From assembly GCA_013339895.1 (NCBI GenBank), contig JABACO010000010.1:1-64000 (forward strand): a DNA stretch of 64,000 bases, written 5' to 3'. This document shows, piece after piece, positions 8,626 to 20,639 of this stretch; within the stretch, counting starts at the first letter, position 1, and each line of letters opens with the position of its first letter. The notes beneath the pieces were generated by a model that saw only the letters and a list, made by a program, of their open reading frames with translations, was not told where the DNA came from and made no database searches. Source of the DNA: Ephydatia muelleri. Lineage: Eukaryota; Porifera; Demospongiae; Spongillida; Spongillidae. A program made the translations under genes and the position numbers.

Positions 8626-10909
8626 ATGGCAGACGCACAACAACAAAGGGAAAGGGTAAGTTGTAATGTAATTCTCCAAATTGAAACTGTACCTACATTA
8701 TTTGTTAATAGTTCTAACAGGAAATATAATGGTTCACACACACACACACACACACACTTTGTTTGTACCCTTGACTCTGCATGTGGTTTTGTCTGTGTAA
8801 GTTAGTAGAGCTAGTGTATTGCTATACCCCCATTTATCATTGATAGGTGTAAATAACGTTTTAGCCATGAGGCTAGGCGCTCGCTTAGGGCCTTTAATAA
8901 AATCACAATTAAACGCACACATTACACACACAAGCACGCATGCACACACATACACAACAGTCCCGCACCCCCCCCCCCCCCCCCCCTCCCCTGCCAAAAC
9001 GCTCCTGCTATCTACGCTACACTATAGGACTACCAATTTGTGGTGTGTACACTTAGCGATATTTTCAAAGGTACATCTAGGATCAGGTACATCATCTAGG
9101 ATTACTTCAGGTACATCTACGCAACCCCTCGTGTGTGGGTGGGGGACTCTGTTCCATTTAGGGGATACATCTGGAACGCTGCGTCTTAAATCAGTTTTTC
9201 TTCATTCAGTTTCATTTTCCCCAATCTCCCAGTGCAAATAGATGCGATACTTACATTTATAAGAACATTGGAAGAATGGTCACCAACATATTTTCTCTTT
9301 GCAATGAGAATAATCTTATTCTTTGTTCCCCTCATCCCTCACATCTTGTCGCACACTTGCATGTCATAGTTTTCATTATGTAGCGATTATAATTATAATT
9401 TGGTTTTACTGCTATGTTTTTTTTTGTGTGTAGATAACTCATCCAATTTACTTATCGAGCATGGAGAATGCTGCCTCAATAATTGGACTAAATTCACCTA
9501 CGACATCACCACTTATTTCAGAATGTTACAACCAATGTAATAAGTCTATCTTTGACATCAGTGAAATGCAGTTATACAGTATGCAGGAAATAGTCAACAA
9601 ATTGAGTGTTGAACACAACGAAAAGCATGGTGAAACAACCATGAACTTAATGAAAGAAATCCTTCATGGCATAACCGGGTTAGAAATGCACCAACCTAAG
9701 TCATTTTCAGTTAGGGATCTTCATCAATTCATGCCAATAGTTAATTTTGTTAAAGAAGACATGCAACCCGATTTATGCATTGTAAGCAACGGACATGCTG
9801 TATTGTTTGCTGAAGAGGATTCATATCAGTGCACTAAGATAGAGAGTTGCATTAGAAAAGCATGTTTTTATGCCAATTTTCACTGCCGATATCTCGCCAC
9901 ACACAATTTGGAATCTTCTGGCTATTGTATACATTTCCCTTCCGCTCATTCAAGAGCCAAGGACAAGAAAAGTGTTGCAGCAATCATTAGTTGCACTTGG
10001 TCATATGACAAATTCCGTTTTGTGTACTCAGCACAACCTTTGGATTTGAACAATTTAAAGCAATCTATTGTTGATGTCGTAAACAATATTACTGCTCTCC
10101 AATTTCAAAATAGCAGGGATGTGGCAACATTATATTACTTGTTCAAGCTTGACTTGAACAAAGTAAATACAACCATGTTCCTTGTCAGTAAAGGGTGGAA
10201 ATGCACTTCTCAATGCTCGAGCGGAAATTCTATTGTTTTGAAGGTGACGGATACGAAAGACCAGCAAGTACTTAAGTTTGTGAGTTTTTCGGTTGCTTGG
10301 AATTTGCAGCGAATAAAACAGCAGGATTCTTCTTCATCCTGTGCACATCTTCTTCATTTTGACAAATTTCTAAACGGTCCTAATTCCAAAGTATCAGTTT
10401 TCACGTATAAAGTCTGCAATCCACCACTTACTGAGGTAGAAGCCAAAGAGTGCCTATGCGAATTTTCTCAACTGCTGATTAGTGCTCTTGAAGTTGTGCA
10501 TGCAGTAGGTATTGAACACTGCGACATACGGCTTGAAAACATATGCTTTGATCCAACGACCAATCGCATAGTTTTTATTGACCTCGATCGTGCTGTGAAT
10601 CGAAACGAAGATGGATTTTGCATGGACATGTACGCAAAGAACTCTTGCATGTTTTCCAATTTACTGGTGCCGTCAGTGGACTTTGTCCAGTTAGGTTACA
10701 TGGTACTGTGGATTACTCACTTCAATGAAACGGTGTACGATTTCCAATTCTCTGGAAATTCCAACTATCATCGTATGCACTTTTTTGCTGGATTGGATAA
10801 TGAACATGAGCTTGTTATAAGTCTGATCAGACATGGTAAAGTCCCCAATGTCCCCAATAATCTTCCAGGACGTTCTCTACTTTGTGAAGTGCTCGAACAA
10901 AGACATTAA
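8626..10909 (+). CDS. kinase-like protein, copy 1 (N-terminal PD...EED domain + kinase-like domain)
   Basis: Exons 8626-8655 (MADAQQQRER, donor GTAAGT) and 9434-10909 (acceptor TGTGTGTAG) are in phase and give 501 residues. An internal ATG at 9461 in good context would give 482. Numbering from 9461: PD at 103-104 and EED at 118-120 sit in PDLCIVSNGHAVLFAEED, reminiscent of the degenerate PD-(D/E)xK region found beside kinase domains in CRN-type proteins (inference). The kinase-like half has a possible beta-3 Lys in QVLKF, a catalytic loop HCDIRLEN (D355, N360), and DLD (374-376) in place of DFG. Asp and Asn are kept, so activity is possible. The main exon has no intron. The last exon is followed by an ATTAAA at 10952. 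Two intact paralogues are at 51083 and 60493. Substrate and role unknown. Confidence 0.85.
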
Positions 10910-11040
10910 GATCTTTCTGCTGTATGTTGTGTATACTGTGTGTATTAGAACATTAAACCCGTAAGATCTTTCCGCTGTATGTTGCATATATACTGTGTGT
11001 ATTTGAACATCAAACCCGTTTGATCAATTCATCGTGGGGT
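10910..11040 (+). promoter_or_regulatory. duplicated 3' UTR element of the kinase-like genes
   Basis: A ~65 bp unit (GATCTTTCTGCTGTATGTTG ... AACATTAAACCC) is present twice in tandem after the stop codon. Each copy ends in ATTAAACCC or ATCAAACCC; ATTAAA at 10952-10957 is a plausible poly(A) signal. The same double unit follows copies 2 and 3 and the truncated minus-strand copy at about 55200. Confidence 0.5.
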
Positions 11041-11069
11041 TCACAAGATTAACAAAGGTTTGATTACAT

Positions 11070-13645
11070 GGCTCCCCTTCCACCCCTCCTCCCCTTCAAT
11101 CCCTCTCCTCCTGTTGTTCCTGTTTTGTGACGGACATGGGTTCCATTGCGACGGAAAGGGTGCATTGAAGAGTGCATTGCGACGGGAATAATCTCTTGCA
11201 ACGGCAATGACCCTTTGCGATGGGAATGATCTATTGCGACGGGAATAATTCATTGCGACGGGCAGAGTGCATTGCAACGGGAATAATCGCTTGCGACGGG
11301 AATGACTCTGCGACGGGAATGATGAATGGGAATGATGGTACACAGGAGAAGAATTTTGAGTGTTCTGAATGTGGGAAGGTTTTTGGACAAAGGGGATACC
11401 TGTGTCGGATGTGTAATTGTCATTTTTACCAGCAGGGACACCAGGTGGGGGCCGAGCTAAGGGGGCCAAGCCAGCATGAGTACCTCTGATGGGGGGTGGA
11501 CGTCGTACCAAGTCCTACGGAGTGACACATGGACAGGCAGCAGAGTTGCCTGTCCTGGGGCCCTGGCATCGGGGGACAGTTCCATACCAAGCGAACCAAC
11601 TTGTTCCCAAGGGGAATCACATATCATTTGACATGAGACCCGAAGGACGACTAGGTCACCTTCACTACTGTCCTCTGTCCAATTGGTGTGTGATTAAGGG
11701 AACTTTAAAAGAAAAATACAACAAATGGTAACATTCCCACATGTGGGACATCAAGGGTCCTCATGCTGGCTCGGCCCCCTTAGCTCGGCCCCCCATTGTG
11801 GGGGAATGATCTATTGCGACAGGAATAATCCATTGCGACGGGAAGGGTGCATTGGGACGGGAATAAAAGTAATGCGACGGTAATGATCCTTTGCTACGGG
11901 AATGATCATTTGCGACGGTAATGATCCATTGCGATAGGAATGATGTCTTGCAACGGGAATGAACCTTTGACTTCATTTGGACCTGGACAGTATTGGGGTG
12001 GACATAGAGGACCTGACAGTAGTGGGATGGACATAAAGGACCTGAGAGAACGAGACAGTAATTGTGTTGTCATAGAGGACCTGACAGTAGAGGAGTGGAC
12101 AGGTGGACAAAGAGGCTGACAGCAGATGGTTGTCTCTGTTTCTTCGAAATTTTCTTTTTTTTGACATCTTGACGTACAAAAATGGGAAAGTTGAGTGCTA
12201 GTTTTTACTCAGGATGGCCACTAAGAACCACTCTTAATTCATATTCCTGTCCCAATCATATATAAAAGTCCCACCGCCTCTTTTCATCCCAATGACATTG
12301 TCCTATTCTATCACTTTCATCCCTCCCCTCACTATATTATATATGAAGACACAGATGTAAACAGTTAGGTTTACCTCCACCATCTTTCTTCTTACTCCGC
12401 ATGTTTCGGTTTCGCTGTCTTTTTCTGCTATCATAGACACTGACTATGTATGTTGCACTGACTATGCATAGGGGAGATCAGGGGGCACTGACTATGTAGG
12501 GGACATCAGGGGCACTGACTATCTCCGTGTAAGTATCATTCCCGTCCCAACGGCGATGGGAATGATCTATTGCGACGGGAATAATTCATTGCGACGGGCA
12601 GAGTGCATTGCAACGGGAATAATCGCTTGCGACGGGAATAACTCTTTGCGACGGGAATGATGAATGGGAATGATGGTACACAGGAGAAGAATTTTGAGTG
12701 TTCTGAATGTGGGAAGGTTTTTGGACAAAGGGGATACCTGTGTCGGATGTGTAATTGTCATTTTTACCAGCAGGGACACCAGGTGGGGGCCGAGCTAAGG
12801 GGGCCAAGCCAGCATGAAAACCTCTGATGGGGGTGGACGTCGACACATGGACAGGCAGCAGAGTTGCCTGTCCTGGGGCCCTGGCATCGGGGGACAGTTC
12901 CATACCATGATAAGCATATGAAAAGATTTGCACTATACTTAATTCTATTTAATTTCAATACTACCAAAATAAAAGTTGTGCTATCATTACCAAAAGTAAT
13001 GTTAAACAGTTGCGACGGGAAGGGTGCATTGTAAAAGTAATGCGACGGGAATGATCTCTTGCGATGGGTATAATCCATTGCGACGGAAATGAAAGTAATG
13101 TTACGGGAATGATCTGTTGCGACGGGACAAATCAATTGCGACGGGATGTGTACATTGCAACGGGTATAAAAGTAATGCAACGGGAATGATCCTGTGCGAC
13201 GGGAATGATCCATTGCGAGTCTGGATCCAGTACCTCATGTCTGATTATGGAGGGAGAAGGGAGGGAGGGACGGGAATGAGATGTATTGCGACGGGGATAA
13301 TCCATTGCGACGGCATTTTGCGACGGGAATGATCTATTGCGACAGGAATAATCCATTGTGACGGGAAGGGTGCAAGGGAGGGAGAGAAGAGGGAGGGAGA
13401 GGAGGAGAGGGGAGAGGGAGAAGGCAGAGACGTCACGTTATAAGTTCATTTATTAGTGAGGTTTATCTGTTTTATCCGTGAGTACGAGTATCCGTGTACT
13501 TGGGTTTGTTATTTAAGCGTAGACGAATGGAAGTGTTGAAAATAGGAAGTCAATAGCATTTACTGTTTGAAAGATATACAGTAGCGGTCAAAAAAAGTAC
13601 ACGTAACGTACATGTATAGTGTTTAATTCGTCGGGCGGGCGGTCC
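11070..13645. other. repeat patchwork without genes
   Basis: Contents in order: GCGACGGG clusters (11110-11330, 11800-11960, 12545-12665, 13010-13375); C2H2/mini-exon composite copies (11340-11480 and 12675-12815); a block with GGACAGGCAGCAGAGTTGCC at 11530-11580 and again at 12845-12895; the GACCTGACAGTAG repeat (11985-12125); GACATCAGGGGCACTGACTA units (12440-12525); a purine-rich GAGGGA tract (13372-13430). The segment 13520-13645 is repeated at 33526-33650. All long frames are repeat translations. Confidence 0.75.
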
Positions 13646-13699
13646 TACTAGCCCCAGTTGAAGGAGCAGGAGGTAAGACGGAAATAGGTAAATGTATAG

Positions 13700-13895
13700 T
13701 ACACGTGCCTTCAATTCCTGCTTCAAAGTCGCAGGGAGGCAACAAAGATATACCCCCAAACAGTTGGCCTGCTGGTAGCCTCCCTCGACCTTGAAGCGGA
13801 ACTTTCGCTCCCCCTTTCCAAAACAGCGGCTGTGGCTGTATGCTATCTCCCTCAGCATTGCATCTGGGGAGATGCCAAGTTGTTGTGAGGCCATT
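13700..13895 (-). pseudogene. isolated copy of the conserved exon 8 of the mini-exon family
   Basis: Minus strand reads MASQQLGISPDAMLREIAYS, then ..CFGKGERKFRFKVEGGYQQA and NCLGVYLCCLPATLKQELK. It aligns without gaps to exon 8 of the complete gene (25368-25560) with substitutions that are mostly conservative (R/K, Q/E, D/E). No other exon of the family is joined to it in frame; the next family piece, at 13647-13680, is on the opposite strand. It is a remnant, or a lone exon of a diverged member, but its open frame suggests the domain has been under constraint. Confidence 0.6.
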
Positions 13896-14044
13896 GTGGT
13901 GGCGTGGTACACATATGTGTGGCATGGTACACATATGTGTGGCTCGAGCACAATAGCCCACAGCTTACCACTGTGCCACTGATATTCTGTGCACCGGACC
14001 AGGTATTATTAATCCAGTGCTGCTGATGATGGTCGGTAATAACA

Positions 14045-14740
14045 TAGCCACTCAACCCCCCCAAGACACTTTTTGTAGACACCCCCTAGGACAGTGACAT
14101 AGCCACCCTACCCCCCCAAGACATTTTTTATAGACACCCCCTAGGACGGTGACATAGCCACTCAACCCCCCCCCCCCCCCCCCCCCAAGACACTTTTTGT
14201 AGACACCCCCTAGGACAGAGACATAGCCACTCAACCCCCAAGACACTTTTTGTAGACACCCCCTAGGACAGTGACATAGCCACTCAACCCCCCCCCCCCC
14301 CCAAGACACTTTTTGTAGACACCCCCTAGGACAGTGACATAGCCACTCAACCCCCCCCCCCCCCCAAGACACTTTTTGTAGACACCCCCTAGGACAGTGA
14401 CATAGCCACCCTACCCCCCCAAGACATTTTTTATAGACACCCCCTAGGACGGTGACATAGCCACTCAACCCCCCCCAAGACACTTTTTGTAGACACCCCC
14501 TAGGACAGTGACATAGCCACCCTACCCCCCCAAGACACTTTTTTTAGATACCCCCTAGGACAGTGTCATATAGCCACTCTACCCCCCCCCCCCCCCCCCC
14601 CCCCAAGACATTTTTTATACACACACCCTAGGACAGTGACATAGCCACTCAACCCCCCCAAGACACTTTTTGTAGACACCCCCTAGGACAGAGACATAGC
14701 CACTCAACCCCCCAAGACACTTTTTGTAGACACCCCCTTT
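14045..14740. repeat. ~58 bp C-tract tandem repeat (12 units)
   Basis: About twelve copies of a unit with CCCCCAAGACACTTTTTGTA, then GACACCCCCTAGGACAGTGA and CATAGCCACTCAA. The C-run inside the unit varies from about 5 to over 20 nt, which accounts for most length differences between units. The complementary strand presents regularly spaced G-runs. The 143-residue minus-strand frame is a translation of the repeat. Confidence 0.93.
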
Positions 14741-14749
14741 TCTGTTTTA

Positions 14750-15790
14750 TCACAATGGAGAGCTGGTGTGTGTCACTAGCAATGGAGAGCTGGTATGTGT
14801 CATTAAGCATTGGAGAGCTGGTGTGTGTCACTAGCAATAGAGAGCTGGTGTGTGTCTCTTAGCAATGGATTGCTGGTGTGTGTCACTAGCAATGGATTGC
14901 TGGTGTGTGTCATTAGCAATGGAAAGCTGGTGTGTTTCACTAGCAACAGAGAGCTAGTGTGTGTCTCTTAGCAATGGAGAGCTGGTGTGTGTCACTAGCA
15001 TTGGAGAGCTGGTGTGTGTCATTAGCAATGGAGAGCTGGTGTGTGTCACTGGCAATGGAGTACTGGTGTGTGTCACTGGCAATGGAGAGCTGGTGTGTGC
15101 CACTAGCAATGGAGAGCTGGTATGTGTCACTAGCAATGGAGAGCTGGTGTGTGTTTCTTAGCAATGGAGAGCTGGTGTGTGTCTCTTAGCAATGGAAAGC
15201 TGGTGTGTGTCTCTGAGCAATGGAGAGCTGGTGTGTGTCATTAGCAATGGAGAGCTGGTGTGTGTCATTAGAAATGGAGAGCTGGTGTGTGTCACTAGCA
15301 ATGGACAGCTTGTGTGTGTCACTAGCAATGGAGAGCTGGTGTGTGTCACTAGCAACGGAGAGCTGGTGTGTCTCTTAGCAATGGAGAGCTGGTATGTGTC
15401 ACTAGCAATGGAGAGCTGGTGTGTGTCATTAGCAATGGAGAGCTTGTGTGTGTCACTAGCAATGGAGAGCTGGTGTGTGTCTACTAGCAATAGAGAGCTG
15501 GTGTGTGTCACTAGCAATGGAGAGCTTGTGTGTGTCTCACACACACCAGCTCTCCATTGCTAGTGACACATACCAGCTCTCCGTTGCTAGTGACACATAT
15601 CAGCTCTCCATTGCTAAGAGTGTCACTAGCAATGGAGAGCTAGTGTGTGTCTGACACACACCAGCTCTCCATTGCTAGTGACACATACCAGCTCTCCATT
15701 GCTAAGAGACACACACTAGCTCTCCGTTGCTAGTGACACACACCAGCTCTCCATTGCTAAGAGACACACACCAGCTCTCCATTGCCAGTG
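14750..15790. repeat. ~28 bp minisatellite with orientation switches
   Basis: Over thirty copies of a unit close to AGCAATGGAGAGCTGGTGTG plus TGTCACT. Copies run forward from 14755 to about 15535, flip to reverse complement (15536-15615), run forward briefly (15616-15650), then reverse again to 15793. The flips create long palindromes, for example around 15530-15545. A second large array, all reverse, is at 22762-23575, with shorter pieces at 23640-23860 and 33395-33525. Spacing is directly tandem with no unique spacers, so it is not a CRISPR. Confidence 0.95.
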
Positions 15791-15794
15791 ACAC

Positions 15795-16113
15795 ATTATG
15801 TATGTATGTATGTATGTATGTATGTATGTATGTATGTATGTATGTATGTATGTATGTATGTATGTATGTATGTATGTATGTATGTATGTATGTATGTATG
15901 TATGTATGTATGTATGTATGTATGTATGTATGTATGTATGTATGTATGTATGTATGTATGTATGTATGTATGTATGTATGTATGTATGTATGTCTGTATG
16001 TATGTCTGTATGTATGTCTGTATGTCTGTATGTCTGTATGTATGTATGTATGTATGTCTGTATGTATGTATGTCTGTATGTCTGTATGTATGTATGTATG
16101 TATGTATGTATGT
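15795..16113. repeat. (TATG)n microsatellite
   Basis: About 80 TATG tetranucleotides; from about 15990 on, TCTG variants alternate with TATG. It abuts the 28 bp minisatellite directly. All six frames are open over it, giving MYVC or YIHT peptides that are artefacts. Confidence 0.98.
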
Positions 16114-16115
16114 CT

Positions 16116-17847
16116 GATTACTTTCATCTGTCTGTTTAGTTAACAGGAGGTAACAAAAGGAGTACGCACATGGGTGCCTTGCGTCTAGTCAGTCAATCAC
16201 AGAGCAAGGCATGGTAACATGGCAATAATTGATTTGTATTGCCCTTATTAAATGGATTGCCTTTATATTTCCCACAGATAGCAACATCCAATTAATGATT
16301 GAAATGAACTGATTTCAAATTGTGTATGCGGGGTTTTTTTTTTGATGGTGTAACCAGATTTTTATATAGTGATTTGTTACCATATATGGCATGTAATGAT
16401 AATTATGTAGATATGTAACGTCTCAAGCCACTTGGTACCCTCCCTCCTTCATGGAATGACTCCCTTCCTGAGAGCTTGTTCACAGCTACACATGGGTCAC
16501 ACATTCACACCGCATAAAATATCACAATTCAAGCCCCACACACATCCAGGAGAACATATTCATCCTAGCTACCCCTCATTGAATATATGCACTCACACAC
16601 ATATATACACATACACACACATACACAAACCACACAAACCACACAAATACACACACACAACCAACCCAGAAATGAAACAAAGGATGGTGACTTGAAGATT
16701 TGGGGTATTGTCTAATTCTACTTCTTGTCCAGCCACAAATGGCTGGTTAAGTAACTAATCACTGCATGCGGTGCCCTCTCTTTTTTGAATTGCCTGAAGT
16801 ACGGCTTACATTTCTCCTCGAGAGCCCTCTAAAGGTAGTCCTAAAGTGTATACATTAGCATAAAAAAGGTTTTTATAATGAACTTACATCACATTATGTT
16901 GCACTTAAGAATGGCCATCTTTCATACATGAGCTTTACAACTATTTCCAATAGTATATATAGATGTGGAAATGAGAGTACAAAATAGCCTGTGCAGGAGT
17001 GCTGGCTGTGGAGTGAAATGAGAAGGTGGAGGTGTTGGTGATGGCAGTGTTGATGATCTTGTCATCATCAGAGAGACTCTAGTGCTTGATAAGCACACCA
17101 TCTGTTGATTGGTAGGTGTTGATTGGCATAACATAGTGTCAAATGGTCAATGGAGCTTTTAAATATGAGATATTAGGCCATGGAATGATTGCAGAGAGTA
17201 TGTGCATGGCCACCACTTCTAACTACCTCTTCTAACACAGTCCCTTCTTGCTCTTCCCCCTACTCTCACAAAACTACTCCTCCCAATATGTTGTGCCCAG
17301 ATGACCCTTGATACACATGCATATGTAAGCTAGACACAGGTTCTCTCCAGAGGTTGAAATGAATAACAGTGTAGCAACAATGATTTGAAATGAGTAGAAT
17401 ACACAGAGCATCAGTTAGGATGAATACACAATGCATACAAAATAGAAGACACTTGGAAATGGAGAGCTTGTTCTTATCTGCCTGAACCATAGTTCATTGT
17501 ACAATTGGCTCTAGACCTTGTGAAGTATCAGATTGACAATGTGACTTGGGATAGAAAGAACGCATTGACAGCCTGTTTGGCTTCGTATATAAATTCCTGT
17601 GTACCTAATGATATCACTTAATCATTCACTTCTCTTTTCCTCCTCCCCACCTTCCTTCACTGTTAGGCTGCCCTGGGGAACATCTATGTTGAGGTCCCCC
17701 TTGCTTTCCAGGAGAACATTCCCGTCCCAACAAAACGTTCCCCTAATTAAATTACATTAGATGTTCTTGCAGGGGTGCTAGAGCCGATTTACTACGTTCG
17801 TTTTTTGGGACGGCCACGGGATGGGAACGTTCGTTTGGGACGGTCAT
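16116..17847. other. low-repeat intergenic sequence
   Basis: No gene recognised. The region is AT-rich with a short CA-rich patch at 16590-16665. Reading frames are short and lack splice context or recognisable motifs. The last 150 bp (17690-17846) carry GGGACGG and GGAACGTTC motifs like those at 298-400 and end exactly at the right arm of the inverted repeat. Confidence 0.5.
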
Positions 17848-17951
17848 AGGCTCGGCGACTCCACACCTTCTTCTTTGAGAAGATTGTAAAACGCCAGTTT
17901 GGTTACGGCTGTAGTTCTGTTGTCTGTGAAGCGGATAGACTCTCCTGCCAT
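17848..17951 (-). pseudogene. truncated first exon of the Bcl-2 family gene
   Basis: Minus strand starts with the same ATG (17951-17949) and encodes the first ~34 residues of the gene at 4055 (MAGESIRFTDNRTTAVTKLA and onward), then stops matching at the inverted-repeat boundary. BH1, BH2 and the membrane anchor are absent. The upstream promoter block is intact (17952-18075), so transcription could still start here. It cannot encode a working Bcl-2 protein. Confidence 0.9.
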
Positions 17952-19826
17952 TTTTTCATGTCCATTTACACGGCCAACTTTTGACAACCGTTACGGTTTT
18001 TGTCGGTTGTGATTAGACCTTCGTACTTCGGGTAGCGTGATTTCAGAAGTGTAGAGCGCACGTGAATTGGCTGCTTTTCTCGTGGGTAAATCAGTCACTG
18101 GCGTAATGAAAATCATAATGTATGAATAATTGAAATCATGGGTTTAAAAAAATTATTCTTCAGAATTACATCTCGTTACAATACATAGTTAAATAAGTTT
18201 GTTGATGGATGTAGCTGCTGGAATCATCTAGCGCACTTGTGGACCACTGCACAGACAGCGATGAGAAGAAGTCCACCATTGTCAGCCATGGGCAGTCAAA
18301 TTCGTCAAGTACACAGCCTTGTATTCTTGTTCCAGAAGTTAGTAGGAACTTTTACTGGTTCTGAAACCTCCAAAAATAGACCAATTTCTTGTTGGATGGA
18401 CCTGCACACCCATCGCACACAAACACACAGTAACAGTACACACATGTACATGTACACACATGTGTACACACACATGCACATGTACACACACATAGCATAA
18501 TTGTGACGAGATCTAGATCCTGTGTATTGGTGACACACACACACACACACACAGTTGGCCCCCTTAGCTCGGCCCCCACCTGGTGTCCCTGCTGGTAAAA
18601 ATGACAATTACACATCCGACACAGGTATCCCCTTTGTCCAAAAACCTTCCCACATTCAGAACACTCAAAATTCTTCTCCTGTGTACCATCATTCCCATTC
18701 ATCATTCCCGTCGCAAAGAGTCATTCCCGTCGCAAGCGATTATTCCCGTTGCAATGCACTCTGCCCGTCGCAATGAATTATTCCCGTCGCAATAGATCAT
18801 TCCCATCGCAAAGGGTCATTGCCGTTGCAATCGATTATTCCCGTCGCAAAAGATCATTTCCGTCGCATTGCGACCGGACGGGAATAAAAGTAATGCAACG
18901 GTGAGGGGAGGGATGAAAGTGATAGGATAGGACAATGTCATTGGGATGAAAAGAGGCGGTGGGACTTTTATATATGATTGGGACAGGAATATGAATTAAG
19001 AGTGGTTCTTAGTGGCCATCCTGAGTAAAAACTAGCACTCAACTTTTCCATTTTTGTACGTCAAGATGTCAAAAAAAGAAAATTTCGAAGAAACAGAGAC
19101 AACCATCTGCTGTCAGCCTCTTTGTCCACCTGTCCACTCCTCTACTGTCAGGTCCTCTATGACAACACAACTACTGTCTCGTTCTCTATTACGACCTAAC
19201 TACTGTCAGGTCCTTTATGTCCATCCCACTACTGTCAGGTCCTCTATGTCCACCCCAATACTGTCCAGGTCCAAATGAAGTCAAAGGTTCATTCCCGTTG
19301 CAAGACATCATTCCTGTCGCAATGGATCATTACCGTCGCAAACGATCATTCCCGTAGCAAAGGATCATTCCCGTCGCATTACTTTTATTCCCGTCCCAAT
19401 GCACCCTTCCCGTCGCAATGGATTATTCCTGTCGCAATAGATCATTCCCGTCGCAAAACGCACCATTCCCGTCGCAATGGATTATCCCCGTCGCAATAGA
19501 TCATTCTCGTCGCAATGGATCATTCCCGTCGCAACTTATGAAACAAGTACAAACAACACACACACACACGCACACGCACACACACTCATGCACACAGAGT
19601 TATGAAGGAAGAGGATCCCTTGCCAGGATGGCTCTGGCAATAGACCTGACTAGGGTAATGTTTAGCCTTTTTTTAAACCCCTTTCGTCCCTCTTTTTGGA
19701 GCGTGTACACTTAGCAATATTTTCAAAGTCCCACTTTATATATACCCTTTATTTTACAAGTGATTATCTCCGTGTAAGAACATGCATGACTAAACAAAGA
19801 CATGAAGAAATAGACGGGTAATCTGT

Positions 19827-20601
19827 TTATTTCCGGTCGTCCATCTTTTTCTTTTTGTTGTATGGCCCTAAAGGGAAGTAATGGTGATTTTCATCGTACC
19901 AGTGCAAACATATTTTTAACCTACTTTTCTCTACATATGAGTTAGGCTGCAGCTTCCTTCTCCCCCACGGAATAATGTTGCTTGGTGTGATATTAGCTAA
20001 AAAGTGAAGTGGTGAAGTGACAGATGTGTCGGATGTGTAATTGTCATTCTTACCAGGAGGGACACCACGAACAGCAAGGGGGACCTCACGAGGTACTGCA
20101 GCTGTACGATGTGTGTATATTGTGTGGTATTTGAGTTTGAAAATGAAATTTTGATTATGTGTGAAACTTGAACTGCAGAGATGGTTAAATGAGTCATTTC
20201 AGTCTTACCTCCTGTTTCTTCTGGGGCTGGGCGGGGGGCATCTAATGCAGAAAGAGAGTAATTTCAGGTTGATTTATTAGTTTTTTTTCCGTCTTACCTC
20301 CTGCTCCTTCAACTGGGGCTAGGCGGGGGCCAGCGAGGACACCACAAACAGGGGGGGTGGGGGGAGGTGGGGGGCCGAGCCAGCCATGAGGACCCCTGAT
20401 GGGGGTGGACGTAGCAAGTCCTACGGAGGGCAGAGAATGCATAGCTGCTGCCTCTAGACTAGACCATGTGCCTGTGGTTTTTTTAATTAAAATTGGTATT
20501 GAGTTTGAAAATGATTATGTGTGAAACTTGAACTGCAGAGATGGTTAAATGAGTCATTTCAGTCTTACCTCCTGTTCCTTCTGGGGCTGGGCGGGGGGCA
20601 T
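19827..20601 (-). CDS. 3' part of a mini-exon gene (inverted duplicate of member 1)
   Basis: Exons on the minus strand: 20601-20569, 20420-20298, 20241-20209, 20095-20054 and terminal 19996-19827. They have the same lengths and phases as the exons of member 1. Splice signals (TTAG acceptors, GTAAGA donors) are retained. The upstream half of the gene is missing beyond the arm boundary at 20633. Whether it is transcribed is unknown. Confidence 0.6.
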
Positions 20602-20639
20602 CTAATGCAGAAAGAGAGTAATTTCAGGGTGATAGTATC

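Larger units (their letters stand above)
8065..11069. repeat. kinase module 1 (segmental duplication unit)
   Basis: Sequence from about GCAGGTGAGATAGATAAGG (8065) to GATTACATGG (11069) is repeated at 50489-53573 and, with an insertion, from about 60020 to the window end. The unit carries upstream sequence, a 5' region with a candidate non-coding exon, the kinase-like gene and its 3' flank. A decayed copy of the first ~500 bp is at 58290-58800. Confidence 0.9.
17848..20633. repeat. right arm of the 2.8 kb inverted repeat
   Basis: Reverse complement of 1363-4161. It contains, from low to high coordinates, a truncated Bcl-2 first exon and its promoter (17848-18075), the CA tract and C2H2/mini-exon composite (18480-18700), GCGACGGG clusters (18700-18895 and 19280-19540), the GACCTGACAGTAG repeat (19135-19270), and the antisense 3' end of a mini-exon gene (19827-20601). 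The very high identity implies recent duplication or ongoing gene conversion. Confidence 0.93.

Noticed and set aside
14052..14483. 143-codon minus-strand frame with GWLCHCPRGCLQKVSW repeats
   Set aside because: Translation of the C-tract tandem repeat; no start context or splice sites.
14750..15793. Regular ~28 bp repeats that could suggest a CRISPR array
   Set aside because: Units are directly tandem without unique spacers, change orientation, and lie in a eukaryotic sequence with introns.
15702..16143. Frames of 110-141 codons rich in M-Y-V-C or Y-I-H-T
   Set aside because: They are translations of the (TATG)n microsatellite in all frames and strands.
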